64,000 nucleotides of DNA from Fuerstiella sp. (GTDB taxonomy: Bacteria; Planctomycetota; Planctomycetia; Planctomycetales; Planctomycetaceae): positions 1-64,000 of the forward strand of contig JAQWLN010000010.1 of NCBI GenBank assembly GCA_029247265.1, in the 5' to 3' direction. This document shows positions 16,559-25,718 of the stretch, piece after piece. Within the stretch, counting starts at the first letter, position 1. Every line of letters begins with the position of its first letter. The position numbers were made by a program, and so were the translations under genes. Below the pieces are notes generated by a model. That model did no database searches. It was not told the DNA's origin and saw nothing but the letters and a program-made list of their open reading frames with translations.

Positions 16559-17293
16559 TTAGCTGTCGGGCTGATCTGTCGAAATGAATTCGTAGATCGT
16601 GTCGATGATACGTTGATGATGTTTCGAACGGTTTAAGGTATTGCTTTGCATCAGCAGCACTCCGGTCAGGTCTCGTTCAAAATCGATCCACGCAACCGGG
16701 CCGGAATAGCCGGGATGCGACAACCAGCGCGACTTACCGTTGACTTCGCTGTCGTGAATCTGGAAGGCCAGGCCATAGCGCCCATTGGTTCCTGGCTGCG
16801 GTTCATACAGCTGACTTAGCGTTTCTGCACGAATGAGCTGTCGTCCGTTATGGACTCCTTTGTTCAGGTGCAACTGCATCAGCACACCAAGATCATCCAG
16901 TGTGGTATAAACCCCTCCACCAGCTGTGGACAGTCGCTTTTTCTGACGTTCGGCGACCTCCAGACCGAATGAGTCCGGATCAAAAACTCCCGGTTTTCTG
17001 GACTGATAAAGCGGCGCCAGACGTTTCAGGTCATCTGCGGTTGGCTGTATGGTGCTGTCATTCAGGCGCAGCGGCTGAAAGACGCGATCTTCCATCAGCT
17101 TGACAAACGTCTTACCGGTCCGTCTTTCGGCCACACAGGCAAACAGGTCAATCGGACGCCCGTACATCATCTTTTGCCCGGGCTCCACAACGAGTCCTAG
17201 TTTCAGACAGGCATCAACGAAGTCCTGCGGCGTCTTCGGAAAAAAGTAACCCGCATGCGCAGGATCATTTTCTTCAAACCCCTGTTGAGCCAT
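16559..17293 (-). pseudogene. C-terminal half of a serine beta-lactamase-like domain, cut off by an in-frame TAG
   Basis: This frame is the direct continuation of the gene at 17354-19027: both lie in the same reading frame, separated only by the TAG at 17354-17356. The codons between (QSVRLRHALSHTSGVPNNGW) match the LLTHTSG region of class C beta-lactamase/esterase (PF00144) proteins. The fragment holds the second motif as MMYGRP (Tyr present, usual Asn replaced by Arg), LQPLRLNDST-like sequence and the third motif His-Pro-Gly (LSHPGYSG). Alone it lacks the SxxK nucleophile, so it should not be active. Whether it is translated is unknown; the first Met after the stop is at 17293. Confidence 0.75.
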
Positions 17294-17353
17294 CCAGCCG
17301 TTGTTGGGTACACCGGAGGTATGACTGAGTGCATGCCTCAGCCGGACAGATTG

Positions 17354-19027
17354 CTATGGTTTCGATCCGTCGTGAAGGCGGACGTTGGCAAATTCGGGAA
17401 ACGTCTTTGCGATCGGATCGTCAAAGGACACGATGCCCGCATCAACAAGGCTCACCATCAGTGTTGCTGTAAACAGCTTTCCCGTGGAAGCCAGCCAGCA
17501 CAGTTCATCAACCGTAAACGGTTGTTTCGTTTCCAGATTCACCACGCCGTGAGCTTCTCGCATGACCACCTGGTCACGGTGAATCAGCAGAATCGAAATA
17601 CCGGGGTAATGGCCTTCCTCGATTACTGCCTGAATTTCGGAACGAATTGTCGCGCGGGCCGTATCGGACAGACTGTCGGAATCAGACGACTCACCATTTG
17701 CCTTCAGTCGTTTCAGGCGAATTCGACGGTACTCAATCTGACCACGATCCCCCTCCAGGCCAATCGGTCCGGATTCCGGGACAGCCATGTCGTCCGTCAG
17801 TAGTTCTCCGTTGCAGGTTGCATGGGCCATGCCGCCCTTTACGGTGACAGTCAGCTCGTTCCAGCCGCCAGCCCGGTACTTCTTCAGATCGTTGTACGGT
17901 CCGGCCAGTAGGTAATCTCGACACTGCAACTGCGGTTTGCGAATGAAGACGCCGCTGTCAGCATTGGGAGTCGCTCGAAATTCCAGTTTCAGAATGAAGT
18001 CATCACCGAATTCTTCGGTCGTCCAGAGTTGCTGGATACGACGACCTTCCGGTGGGGTCGTCACGACAAGCCGTCCGTTGATGGCGACATATCGCCCGTC
18101 GTCGCTGGCCGTTTTCCCGTCGAACGACACAGCCTCTTTGATCTCCACGAAGACCGGGGCATTGGGACGAGACTTCTTGGGTTTTCTGCGTGGCGGTGTT
18201 TTTCGAAAGCCCCAGCCGGTCAGGTCATGTCCGTTAAACAGACTTACGTAGCCAAGCTCAGGCTTAAAGTCGTCGGGTTCAGTGTCCAGATGTCCCAACG
18301 TCGCAAAGATGGGACGCAAAGCGGCCGCCCAGCGATCGTAACCTGCCGCGTTCAGATGCAGCAGATCGCGAAACCATTTCGGATCGGCGTCTCCCGATTC
18401 CTCCGCGAACAGAGTCCACGTGTCCACGACAGTAATTTGCGAATCACCTTTGACGGTCGCGTCGTACAGCTGGTTAACCTGCTGAATAATTTCTTTCGGG
18501 CGCTGCTTTTCCGCCGAACTGGGAAACATGCGACACAGTACGATCGGCGTCTTCGCATCATGCTGTTTGATCGCCCGAATGATCTTCTCAAAGTTTCGCC
18601 CGATCGCGTCGGCTTCGATACCCACTTCGATATCATTCGTCCCCAGCAGCAGGACGATGGCGCTCGGGTTCAGCGACAGTACGTCCTGCTGAAGTCGAAT
18701 CAGCATTCCGCGAGTCGTATCGCCACCGATGCCGCGATTGGCCAGCTTCATCCCAGGGAACTTTTCCTTGAATTGCGCGCCCCACCCCTGAGTAATCGAG
18801 TCGCCCAGAAAGACGACGGACTTCTGGTCCTGCTGTACTCGGTTCGACCATGCCGCATGGAATCGAGCCCAATTCTTCACGTATCCGTCATAACGACGCA
18901 GCGCGCCTTCGCCGGGCAGACCGACCTCCGACGTTGGCAGCGCAAACTGATCATCAGCCGATGCCACACGGGAAAACACACTGATGATGAGAACGAACGC
19001 AGAGATCAGTCGAACAGGGTTGTTCAT
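17354..19027 (-). CDS. Exported SGNH hydrolase - DUF1080 protein with truncated beta-lactamase-like tail
   Basis: Domain order: signal peptide (to ~residue 24); SGNH/GDSL esterase at ~50-245 with GDS (FLGDSITQGWG), block II Gly (NRGIGGDTT), block III Asn (LLGTND) and the Asp/His block (DLLHLNAAGY); DUF1080 (3-keto-disaccharide hydrolase/concanavalin-like) at ~255-455 with SLFNGHDLTGWGF, the DSGVFIRKP motif and GPIGLEGDRG; then the first ~85 residues of a PF00144 serine hydrolase with the SxxK motif (ASTGKLFTA). It stops at an in-frame TAG after 557 residues, and the rest of the domain follows in frame. The esterase and DUF1080 parts are complete and could still work on acylated glycans. ATG at 19027; AAGGTCC lies ~12 bases upstream. 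Confidence 0.85.
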   Translation of the reverse strand: MNNPVRLISAFVLIISVFSRVASADDQFALPTSEVGLPGEGALRRYDGYVKNWARFHAAWSNRVQQDQKSVVFLGDSITQGWGAQFKEKFPGMKLANRGIGGDTTRGMLIRLQQDVLSLNPSAIVLLLGTNDIEVGIEADAIGRNFEKIIRAIKQHDAKTPIVLCRMFPSSAEKQRPKEIIQQVNQLYDATVKGDSQITVVDTWTLFAEESGDADPKWFRDLLHLNAAGYDRWAAALRPIFATLGHLDTEPDDFKPELGYVSLFNGHDLTGWGFRKTPPRRKPKKSRPNAPVFVEIKEAVSFDGKTASDDGRYVAINGRLVVTTPPEGRRIQQLWTTEEFGDDFILKLEFRATPNADSGVFIRKPQLQCRDYLLAGPYNDLKKYRAGGWNELTVTVKGGMAHATCNGELLTDDMAVPESGPIGLEGDRGQIEYRRIRLKRLKANGESSDSDSLSDTARATIRSEIQAVIEEGHYPGISILLIHRDQVVMREAHGVVNLETKQPFTVDELCWLASTGKLFTATLMVSLVDAGIVSFDDPIAKTFPEFANVRLHDGSKP

Positions 19028-19314
19028 TAGTTTGAGCGGACCTTCGATGTTGTCCCGATACATTATGTAAGGGGACCTTGCCTAGCTGCGGCAGACGACA
19101 CAAACCCGAAAATACCAACGAGGCAGATACGCGCCGATGTCTTCTCGATCACAAGTGCGTTAACCTAACTTAACAGCGTCACTTTTGCACGAACGACGGC
19201 AAACACAGGCTCCGATCCTCAAATTTTCTCTCCACAGCGTGTGCAGAAGAAGACACTGATCATGTGCAAAAGGCTCCCGAAATACAATTTCCTTCCCGAT
19301 CCGGATCGCACCCC

Positions 19315-20724
19315 ATGAAGACCGATACCGACTGGCGATTTTTCCCGGCAGCATTCATTGTCGTTTTCCACAGCTGTCTGGCTCAGGCCGCACCACCGAA
19401 CATCATCCTGATTCTGACGGATGATCAGGGCTGGAGTCAGATGTCGGCGTCCATGGATCCGGGCATCCCGGAAGCTCAGTCGGCATATCTGGAAACGCCC
19501 AACATGGTCAGACTGATGCAGCGGGGCATGCGGTTCACCAACGGCTATTCACCGGCTCCGCTATGCACTCCCACTCGCCGAAGCATTCTGTGCGGGACAT
19601 CGGCAGCTCGCAGCGGACCGGAATTCAAAAGCGACTGGGTGCCCAAGAATCACATGACAATCCCCAGGGCGTTGAAGGCCACCAACCCAAATTACCGTTG
19701 TGCTCACTTCGGCAAGTGGGGCGAACAAATGATCTCAACGCCGGAAGAATGTGGATACGATGTCAGCGACGGCATGACGGGAAACAACACGGGCGGCATG
19801 CCAAGGTCACTCGGAATAGAAAGTGGCAGCCACAGCGAAGGCCCCCCGCATTTCATCAACAACATCGACCCAAAACTGACGAAGTCGATCACCACCAAAG
19901 CGATCGATTTCATGCAGGAACAGCACGAAGACGAAAAACCATTTTATGTGCAGGTCAGCTATTATGCTCAACACCTTTCCGTCGTGACTCGCGAAAAGAC
20001 CCTGGCAAAATATAAGGCCAGGGGAATTCCGGATCGAGGCTATACCGAGGCCTGGGCCGCAATGATGGAGGAACTGGACACCGGAATTGGTCGACTGATC
20101 GATGCCGTCGACAAATCAAATGTCACAGACAACACGTGGATCTTTTTCACCGCCGACAACGGTGGACGAGGCACGGTGCCCGGCGGAAACACATCACGAC
20201 CTGCCACAAACATCCCTCTGACCGGCGCCAAACACAGTTTGTATGAAGGCGGCGTGCGAGTTCCTTTTGTGGTGAGTGGTCCCGGAGTCGAATCTGGTTC
20301 CGTCTGCCGCGTTCCAGTCGTCGGCTACGATTTCCTGCCCACGTTTCATGATCTGGCCGGCGGTCAGTCACCCAATACGTATGACGAAGTCGACGGTTTC
20401 AGTCTGAAGCCATTGCTGATGGATCCCGAGGCAGATTTGCCACAGCGAAAGGCGGGGGCCGTCATCTTTCATCGTCCTAATCGTTTGTTTTCCGCTGCCC
20501 GAAGTCAGACACATAAGCTGATGGTGCACTGGAAGCGTGATGGATCGATCAATCGACGCGAGTTATTCAATCTGACGAACACTCCCACCGAAGAAGGTCA
20601 CAACATCGCCGCGAAACAAGCCGCGACAGCCGACCAACTGCAGCAACAGCTGTTGCAGTTTCTGCAAAGCGTAAATGCCGACAAACCACCAGCGAAGGCC
20701 AGACGACAGCGAAGGAAAAAATAA
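19315..20724 (+). CDS. Exported formylglycine sulfatase
   Basis: A type I sulfatase (alkaline-phosphatase fold). It has a signal peptide (to about residue 26, SCLAQA), the metal-binding opening ILILTDDQGW, and Cys84 in CTPTRRSILCG, the site converted to formylglycine. Further landmarks are HFGKWGEQ and FFTADNGGRGTVPGG (late metal ligands). It ends in a Lys/Arg-rich tail (KARRQRRKK). It would cleave sulfate esters, probably from polysaccharides, in the periplasm or outside the cell; the exact substrate is not readable. The ATG at 19315 starts the signal peptide. It is divergent from the SGNH-DUF1080 gene across a 287 bp region. An anaerobic- or FGE-type maturase is not in this window. Confidence 0.92.
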   Translation: MKTDTDWRFFPAAFIVVFHSCLAQAAPPNIILILTDDQGWSQMSASMDPGIPEAQSAYLETPNMVRLMQRGMRFTNGYSPAPLCTPTRRSILCGTSAARSGPEFKSDWVPKNHMTIPRALKATNPNYRCAHFGKWGEQMISTPEECGYDVSDGMTGNNTGGMPRSLGIESGSHSEGPPHFINNIDPKLTKSITTKAIDFMQEQHEDEKPFYVQVSYYAQHLSVVTREKTLAKYKARGIPDRGYTEAWAAMMEELDTGIGRLIDAVDKSNVTDNTWIFFTADNGGRGTVPGGNTSRPATNIPLTGAKHSLYEGGVRVPFVVSGPGVESGSVCRVPVVGYDFLPTFHDLAGGQSPNTYDEVDGFSLKPLLMDPEADLPQRKAGAVIFHRPNRLFSAARSQTHKLMVHWKRDGSINRRELFNLTNTPTEEGHNIAAKQAATADQLQQQLLQFLQSVNADKPPAKARRQRRKK

Positions 20725-20784
20725 AAAGCAGGCCGAATCCAGGAGCTTCAGCGACGCAGATCCGGCATTACAATGGTCTGCCCC

Positions 20785-20863
20785 AAGGGGGTCGGGAGTC
20801 TTTTTCCGACGAGGTCCTGTCTGTTGTCATCATCGTAAAACCAAAAAAGACTCCCGCCCCTTT
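20785..20863. repeat. Long inverted repeat, REP/BIME-like candidate
   Basis: The left arm at 20785-20805 (AAGGGGGTCGGGAGTCTTTTT) and right arm at 20843-20863 are inverted copies: 13 bases around CGGGAGTCTTTTT pair perfectly, followed by four or five more G-C pairs after a one-base bulge. The loop is about 37 bases. It lies 60 bases after the sulfatase stop and 120 bases before the next gene. It could be a transcription terminator (T runs lie inside the arms) or a member of a dispersed palindromic repeat family. No second copy was noticed in the window. Confidence 0.6.
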
Positions 20864-20983
20864 CGTTAACGCGGCAATGGGACAAATGACTATACTGCGA
20901 TGTACCGGAACAGCGTTCCGCTCGGTCGCGAGGTGCTCCGGGTTTAGCTGTTCGTTCTCACCGCTGTCAAAAGTATCTATTTC

Positions 20984-21958
20984 GTGTTCGATGCGGCCAA
21001 CATAACTGCGTCGCCAGTCTGGCTGAGACACGGCCTGCGTCTGGCAACAACGGCAGCTCTTCTGTTCGCAGCAATTGTCAGGCTTGATGCTAAGGACGAC
21101 AGCCTCCTGGCCGACTGCCGACTCTATCTAACTGCTGAGGAAGACGCGCAGAAATCTGTGACAGTACGCATCGCCGGATTCAGTGGAGAAATTGATCCGG
21201 TGATCAGAGCTCTGACGCAGCCAGCAACGACGGTGCGGCAGGATGAGACAGGATTGCTGGCAAATCAGACGTTTACGAAACCACAGCTGCAGCCATCACG
21301 AGCGGATGACCTGCTGCACTATTTCGTTCCATCGGCCTACGCGCCTTCAAAGCCGTTCGGCTTGCTGATCTTTATGCACGGTGGCGGAAGAACAACGCCG
21401 CGAGATCATCCACGACACGTCGTCTCACACCCCGACGATGATGGGGAAAGCTATGGACTGCAGCCATATTTTACGGATTCCAAATTTATTATCGCCGCAC
21501 CTTCGGCACCGTGGAAGGAAAAGACGGGGGCTCGGTGGAACGTACCATCCGCAGATAACTATATCCGTGACGTAATTCAGGAATGCAGTTACCGATTCAA
21601 CATTAGTGCTGATCAGATTTTCCTGGGTGGCTACTCGATGGGAGGCTTCGGTGCGTTCCACTTGGGCCAGAGACTGAATGACCGGCTGGCAGGCGCCGTC
21701 GTGTTTTCCGGAGCATGGAAAACGACGCACTGGAAAGCATGGACGGGGCTGCCGGTGTTCATGCGACACGGAAAGAACGACGCGACCGCTCCGGGAACGG
21801 AAGGCCTGCGATCTCGCCCGCGATTCACCGATGTGTTTTACTCCAGATCCGCCCACCAGCGACTGACCGAGCTGTCGATCGACCATCTGTATGTGGAAGA
21901 CGATGGCGGACACTCACTTCGAGGTGCCGCAGACGCCATGTCACAACTTCCGCGCTGA
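20984..21958 (+). CDS. Exported alpha/beta-hydrolase (esterase), truncated by in-frame TGA
   Basis: An N-terminal hydrophobic segment (LRLATTAALLFAAIVRLDA) suggests export. The hydrolase core has FGLLIFMHGGGR (oxyanion region), nucleophile GYSMG (LGGYSMGGFGAFH), a likely Asp in RHGKNDATAP and His in EDDGGHSLRG, so the catalytic triad is complete before the stop. The TGA at 21956-21958 is followed immediately and in frame by ATG and ~160 residues that look like this family's usual C-terminal domain. The start is GTG at 20984; no strong ribosome-binding site is seen. The truncated form might fold and act on ester or polysaccharide substrates, but the intact protein was probably ~486 residues. 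Confidence 0.78.
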   Translation: MFDAANITASPVWLRHGLRLATTAALLFAAIVRLDAKDDSLLADCRLYLTAEEDAQKSVTVRIAGFSGEIDPVIRALTQPATTVRQDETGLLANQTFTKPQLQPSRADDLLHYFVPSAYAPSKPFGLLIFMHGGGRTTPRDHPRHVVSHPDDDGESYGLQPYFTDSKFIIAAPSAPWKEKTGARWNVPSADNYIRDVIQECSYRFNISADQIFLGGYSMGGFGAFHLGQRLNDRLAGAVVFSGAWKTTHWKAWTGLPVFMRHGKNDATAPGTEGLRSRPRFTDVFYSRSAHQRLTELSIDHLYVEDDGGHSLRGAADAMSQLPR

Positions 21959-22447
21959 ATGGAACAGTACACACGAGATCCCTTCGCGCCACATGTCGTC
22001 GCCGTCTCACGGCGCGGCTGGAAATCTTCCAGCGACACACCGACTCCGCACAGCCGCTGGGTCACCATCTCTGAAACCGGGGCTGATGAGATGACATATG
22101 ACGCTGTCGAACTGAAAGGTCCATCGCCTTCGTTCAAAGAAACAGCAGAAGCCTTTGCTGCTCAGACCATACAGCTGGGCACAAGAAGCGTGGCAGCCGG
22201 ACTGGTCGACGCAAGAATTGAAGGCGATAACCGCGTCGCCGTGCAGACAGAGAACGTCCGGCGATTTTCGCTATGGCTGCATCCATCGATGGTCGACTTT
22301 TTCAGGCCCGTTCGCGTTCTAGTCAACGGGCAAGAGAGTGAGCATAAAGTCACCGCAAGTCTTCTGGATGCACTTCGCAGCTATCAGCGGCGACATGATT
22401 GGCGACTGATCTATCACGCCGAGATTAAATTGACGGTGGATCAATGA
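21959..22447 (+). pseudogene. C-terminal domain of the preceding esterase, separated by TGA
   Basis: The frame is the same as the upstream esterase and begins at the codon after its TGA, reading LPR-stop-MEQYTRDPFAPHVVAV. The sequence (RDPFAPHVVAVSRRGW, TPHSRWVTISETGADEMTYDAVEL, VRRFSLWLHPSMVDFFRPVRVLVNG) is a beta-rich accessory domain typical of planctomycetal exported esterases, and it has no signal peptide of its own. It therefore looks like a detached piece and not an independent gene. A single change from TGG (Trp) to TGA would explain it. Reinitiation at the adjacent ATG is possible but would leave the product in the cytoplasm. Confidence 0.7.
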
Positions 22448-22754
22448 CCGGTGTGTGAACAAAACGCGGGACGGCCGTACACTGGACGCTGCGTTTCGGC
22501 AGATTGCAACCGTGTCGTTGTCAGCATGCTGTCACGACCGACCGTCATGGATTATGCTGTCCATCAATCCTAGGTGTGACGCTGCTGGCACGCAACAATC
22601 CAATCAATTCGGTCTCGCGAATTCACATCTGCTAAAGATGGTTTCAGAACTGAACAATACAAGCACGACGCACCAGCGAGTGAATCATACTCACGAAACA
22701 TCCCAGGCAGCGACGCACTTGCTGGCGCTGCGTGCTGGTATTGAAACCGATTCT
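22448..22754 (+). other. 307-base gap upstream of a sulfatase, no gene
   Basis: The sulfatase reading frame stays open upstream to 22455, but the predicted residues lack signal or domain character, so I treat this as leader or promoter sequence. No other signal was recognised. Confidence 0.35.
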
Positions 22755-24089
22755 ATGAGAATAGCGTTTTTCACGACTCTGGTGTTGGTTTTTGGACTGA
22801 ACAGTTTGCTTCCGGCGTTGGAACAACAGCCGCCTAACATCGTTTTCATCCTAGCCGATGATCTTGGCTATGGAGACATTGGCTGTTATGGATCTGCTGT
22901 CAATCGGACTCCGCACCTGGATCGACTGGCTGCGGGTGGAATGCGGTTCACTGATTTTCACAGCAACGGACCGATGTGTTCTCCGACGCGAGCCGCTTTT
23001 CTGACGGGGTTATACCAGAGCCGTTTCGGTCGCCGCTTTGAATCAGCATTAAGCGGTTCTCGCCGTGATCCCGGTCTGCCGCTTAGCGCTGTCACCATCG
23101 CAGAAGTTCTGCAACAGGCAGGTTATTTCACAGGAATGTTTGGTAAGTGGCATCTTGGTTATGAAGCTCCCTGGCTGCCAACAAATCAGGGATTCGCAGA
23201 GTTCCGCGGACTGGTTTCCGGAGACGGCGATCATCACACGCAAATCGATCGTTCCGGTAACCAGGACTGGTGGAACGGGGAATCCGTCGCTATGCAAAAG
23301 GGCTACACGGCCGAACTCATCACTCAGCACAGCATCGACTTTATAGAACGTCACAAAGACGAACGTTTTTTTCTTTACGTCCCCCATCTGGCGATTCACT
23401 TTCCGTGGCAGGGACCAAACGATCCTCCGCATCGGAAACGTGGCATCAGTTATCACAAGGACAAATGGGGGGTGATTCCTGATCGCAGCAACGTACTCCC
23501 TCACGTCACCGCGATGATCGAGAGTCTGGACAGGAGTGTCGGCAGCATCGTGGCGACACTCGACAGGCTGGGTCTGAGCAAAAACACGCTGGTCGTATTC
23601 ACGTCAGACAACGGCGGCTATCTGGATTACGCAGGTGGGTTTGAGAACATCTCCGATATGGGACAGCTACGCGGTGAGAAAGGTACGATCTATGAAGGCG
23701 GACACCGCGTTCCGGCGATTTTCTCGTGGCCCGAAACGATCAAACCGTCCGTCTGTCACCAAACAGCGATGACGTTCGATCTGTTTCCCACGTTAGCCGC
23801 ACTGGCTGGAACAAATGCTAATGCTGCCATGCTGGATGGAAGTGATCTGAGCGAGACATTGTTCGACGGTGCAAACCTACCGGAACGGTCGTTATTCTGG
23901 CGAATGGGCTCCAGCAAAGCCGTACGCAAAGGCTCGTGGAAGCTATGCGTACAGGCAAAACGACCACCTGAGCTCTACAACCTCGCTACCGATGTGGGCG
24001 AACGAAAAAATCTCGCCGACAGGCGCCCCGAAGTTCTGAGTAATCTGAAGACTGCACTCGCTGAGTGGGAACTTGACGTCGAACACTGA
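22755..24089 (+). CDS. Exported formylglycine sulfatase (arylsulfatase A-like)
   Basis: The signal peptide is MRIAFFTTLVLVFGLNSLLPA. The sulfatase core begins IVFILADDLGYGDIGCYG and carries Cys75 in CSPTRAAFLTG, the formylglycine site. GKWHLGYEAPWLPTNQGF, HLAIHFPWQGP and FTSDNGGYLDYAG are typical of S1 arylsulfatases, including N-acetylgalactosamine-6-sulfatase-like members. It ends with the usual ELYNLATDVGERKNLADRRP block. It is followed after 12 bases by the next sulfatase, so the two are very likely co-transcribed. The in-frame extension to 22455 is not counted because it precedes the signal peptide. Confidence 0.93.
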   Translation: MRIAFFTTLVLVFGLNSLLPALEQQPPNIVFILADDLGYGDIGCYGSAVNRTPHLDRLAAGGMRFTDFHSNGPMCSPTRAAFLTGLYQSRFGRRFESALSGSRRDPGLPLSAVTIAEVLQQAGYFTGMFGKWHLGYEAPWLPTNQGFAEFRGLVSGDGDHHTQIDRSGNQDWWNGESVAMQKGYTAELITQHSIDFIERHKDERFFLYVPHLAIHFPWQGPNDPPHRKRGISYHKDKWGVIPDRSNVLPHVTAMIESLDRSVGSIVATLDRLGLSKNTLVVFTSDNGGYLDYAGGFENISDMGQLRGEKGTIYEGGHRVPAIFSWPETIKPSVCHQTAMTFDLFPTLAALAGTNANAAMLDGSDLSETLFDGANLPERSLFWRMGSSKAVRKGSWKLCVQAKRPPELYNLATDVGERKNLADRRPEVLSNLKTALAEWELDVEH

Positions 24090-24101
24090 TCAGGACAACT
24101 T

Positions 24102-25607
24102 ATGAAATACGTTTTCCCATTTCTGTGCTGGCTTGGCTGCGTTCTGTTGAACACCAGTCAGGCTGAAGCTGATCGCCCCAACGTGCTGTTCATCGCCGTT
24201 GACGACCTGCGGGTCGAACTGGGTTGTTACGGTAGTGCCCATGTGAAGTCGCCGAACATCGATCGGCTGGCGTCGCAGGGTACAGTGTTTGAACGAGCCT
24301 ACTGCCAGCAGACAGTCTGCAATCCTTCGCGAGCATCACTGCTGACCGGAATGCGACCGGACACACTGCGAGTGTGGGATTTGCCCACTCATTTTCGTCA
24401 GAACAAACCGGATGCCGTCACGCTGCTACAACTTTTCAAACACAGTGGTTACCACGCTCAGTGTGTCGGTAAGATATTCCATAACTGGCGACAGGACGAC
24501 TGGAAGGGCGATCCGGCGTCATGGAGTGTGCCGTCCGTGCTGCACTACAACAGTCACAGCAATGACAAGCCACTGGTCGACGGCGCAGTGCCGCCGAATC
24601 TGGCGTCGGGCGCAGGTGGCATTGAATGTCGAAATGTACCGGACAACGCCTACTTTGACGGACGCGTCGCTGAGACGGCCATTACGGCACTTCGCAAAGC
24701 CGGACAACGCGACCAATCGTTCTTCCTGGCCGTTGGTTTCTGGAAACCTCACACACCGTTCAACGCGCCGAAGAAGTACTGGGACCTCTACGAGCGGAAG
24801 GACGTTCCCGTTCCTGCACACATCACTCCACCAATCGATGTCCCCGACATTGCATTGACAAGTGCCCGTTATCGCGGTGGAGCCGATTCGGAAGTACTGC
24901 GCGAGATGCACCACGGCCATCTGGCAGCCATTAGTTATCTGGACGCGCAAATCGGACGAGTACTGGACGAACTGGACACACTCGGCCTGCGTAAGAATAC
25001 GATCGTCGTGTTCTGGTCTGACCACGGCCTGCATCTGGGCGAACACGGCCTCACCCGCAAGACGACAGCCTTCGAACTCGACGCTCATGTCCCACTGATC
25101 ATCGCGACACCTGACCATAAGCCTGGCCAGAGAACGGATGCTTTGGTTGAATTGCTCGACATCTACCCAACTCTGGCAGACCTCTGCGACTTGAGCGCAC
25201 CTCGCGAAACCGAAGGCGTTCCGCTGACGCCTTTACTGCACGCCCCCACCGGAAACGTCAAACCCGTCGCCCTGACACAGACTCCGCGTCCGAACTACTT
25301 ACGTGGCAAGCAGCCCACGTTCATGGGGTATTCAATCCGAACGCGCCGCTTCCGCTACACCGAATGGCGAGACTTCAGGACTGACAAGACGCAGGCTACG
25401 GAACTCTACGATCACGAAACTGATCCTCTGGAAACGGTGAATATCGCAGGGCACTCTTACCATGGTAAAACTATCGTTAGATTAGCGAAGCGACTTGAAC
25501 AGACGCTCTCGGGCGGTGAACCGTCGGCAGCCACCCTGGAAACAGACGACCGACGGGCCGACTCTTTGTCCCGTCTGAACCTGTCTGACGCAAACGCAAT
25601 TCAGTGA
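24102..25607 (+). CDS. Exported sulfatase, iduronate-2-sulfatase-like
   Basis: The signal peptide ends around SQAEA. The core starts [18 protein letters not shown], where DDLR instead of DDLG and the later motif [14 protein letters not shown] mark the iduronate-2-sulfatase-like (S1_7) subfamily. Cys73 in [11 protein letters not shown] is the formylglycine site. [18 protein letters not shown] and [17 protein letters not shown] are also typical. The substrate is probably a 2-O- or similar sulfate on a uronic-acid-type or galactan polymer, inferred from the subfamily. It lies 12 bases after the preceding sulfatase and 111 bases before the next, consistent with one operon. Confidence 0.93.
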   Translation: MKYVFPFLCWLGCVLLNTSQAEADRPNVLFIAVDDLRVELGCYGSAHVKSPNIDRLASQGTVFERAYCQQTVCNPSRASLLTGMRPDTLRVWDLPTHFRQNKPDAVTLLQLFKHSGYHAQCVGKIFHNWRQDDWKGDPASWSVPSVLHYNSHSNDKPLVDGAVPPNLASGAGGIECRNVPDNAYFDGRVAETAITALRKAGQRDQSFFLAVGFWKPHTPFNAPKKYWDLYERKDVPVPAHITPPIDVPDIALTSARYRGGADSEVLREMHHGHLAAISYLDAQIGRVLDELDTLGLRKNTIVVFWSDHGLHLGEHGLTRKTTAFELDAHVPLIIATPDHKPGQRTDALVELLDIYPTLADLCDLSAPRETEGVPLTPLLHAPTGNVKPVALTQTPRPNYLRGKQPTFMGYSIRTRRFRYTEWRDFRTDKTQATELYDHETDPLETVNIAGHSYHGKTIVRLAKRLEQTLSGGEPSAATLETDDRRADSLSRLNLSDANAIQ

Positions 25608-25718
25608 CTGCTGAGCATAAAAGACAACTGCTAATCGTGCTTTCAAGCGTTAAGGTGCAGACGAAAGTGTTCCGTGTACAACTCGGCGACATCGACGCGC
25701 TGCTGGAAGACTGAGCCT

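Noticed and set aside
18029-19030. 333-codon frame on the plus strand
   Set aside because: Antisense to the SGNH-DUF1080 gene; the composition is that of a shadow frame.
20768-21031. 87-codon minus-strand frame over the long inverted repeat
   Set aside because: It overlaps the repeat and the start of the esterase gene and lacks motifs.
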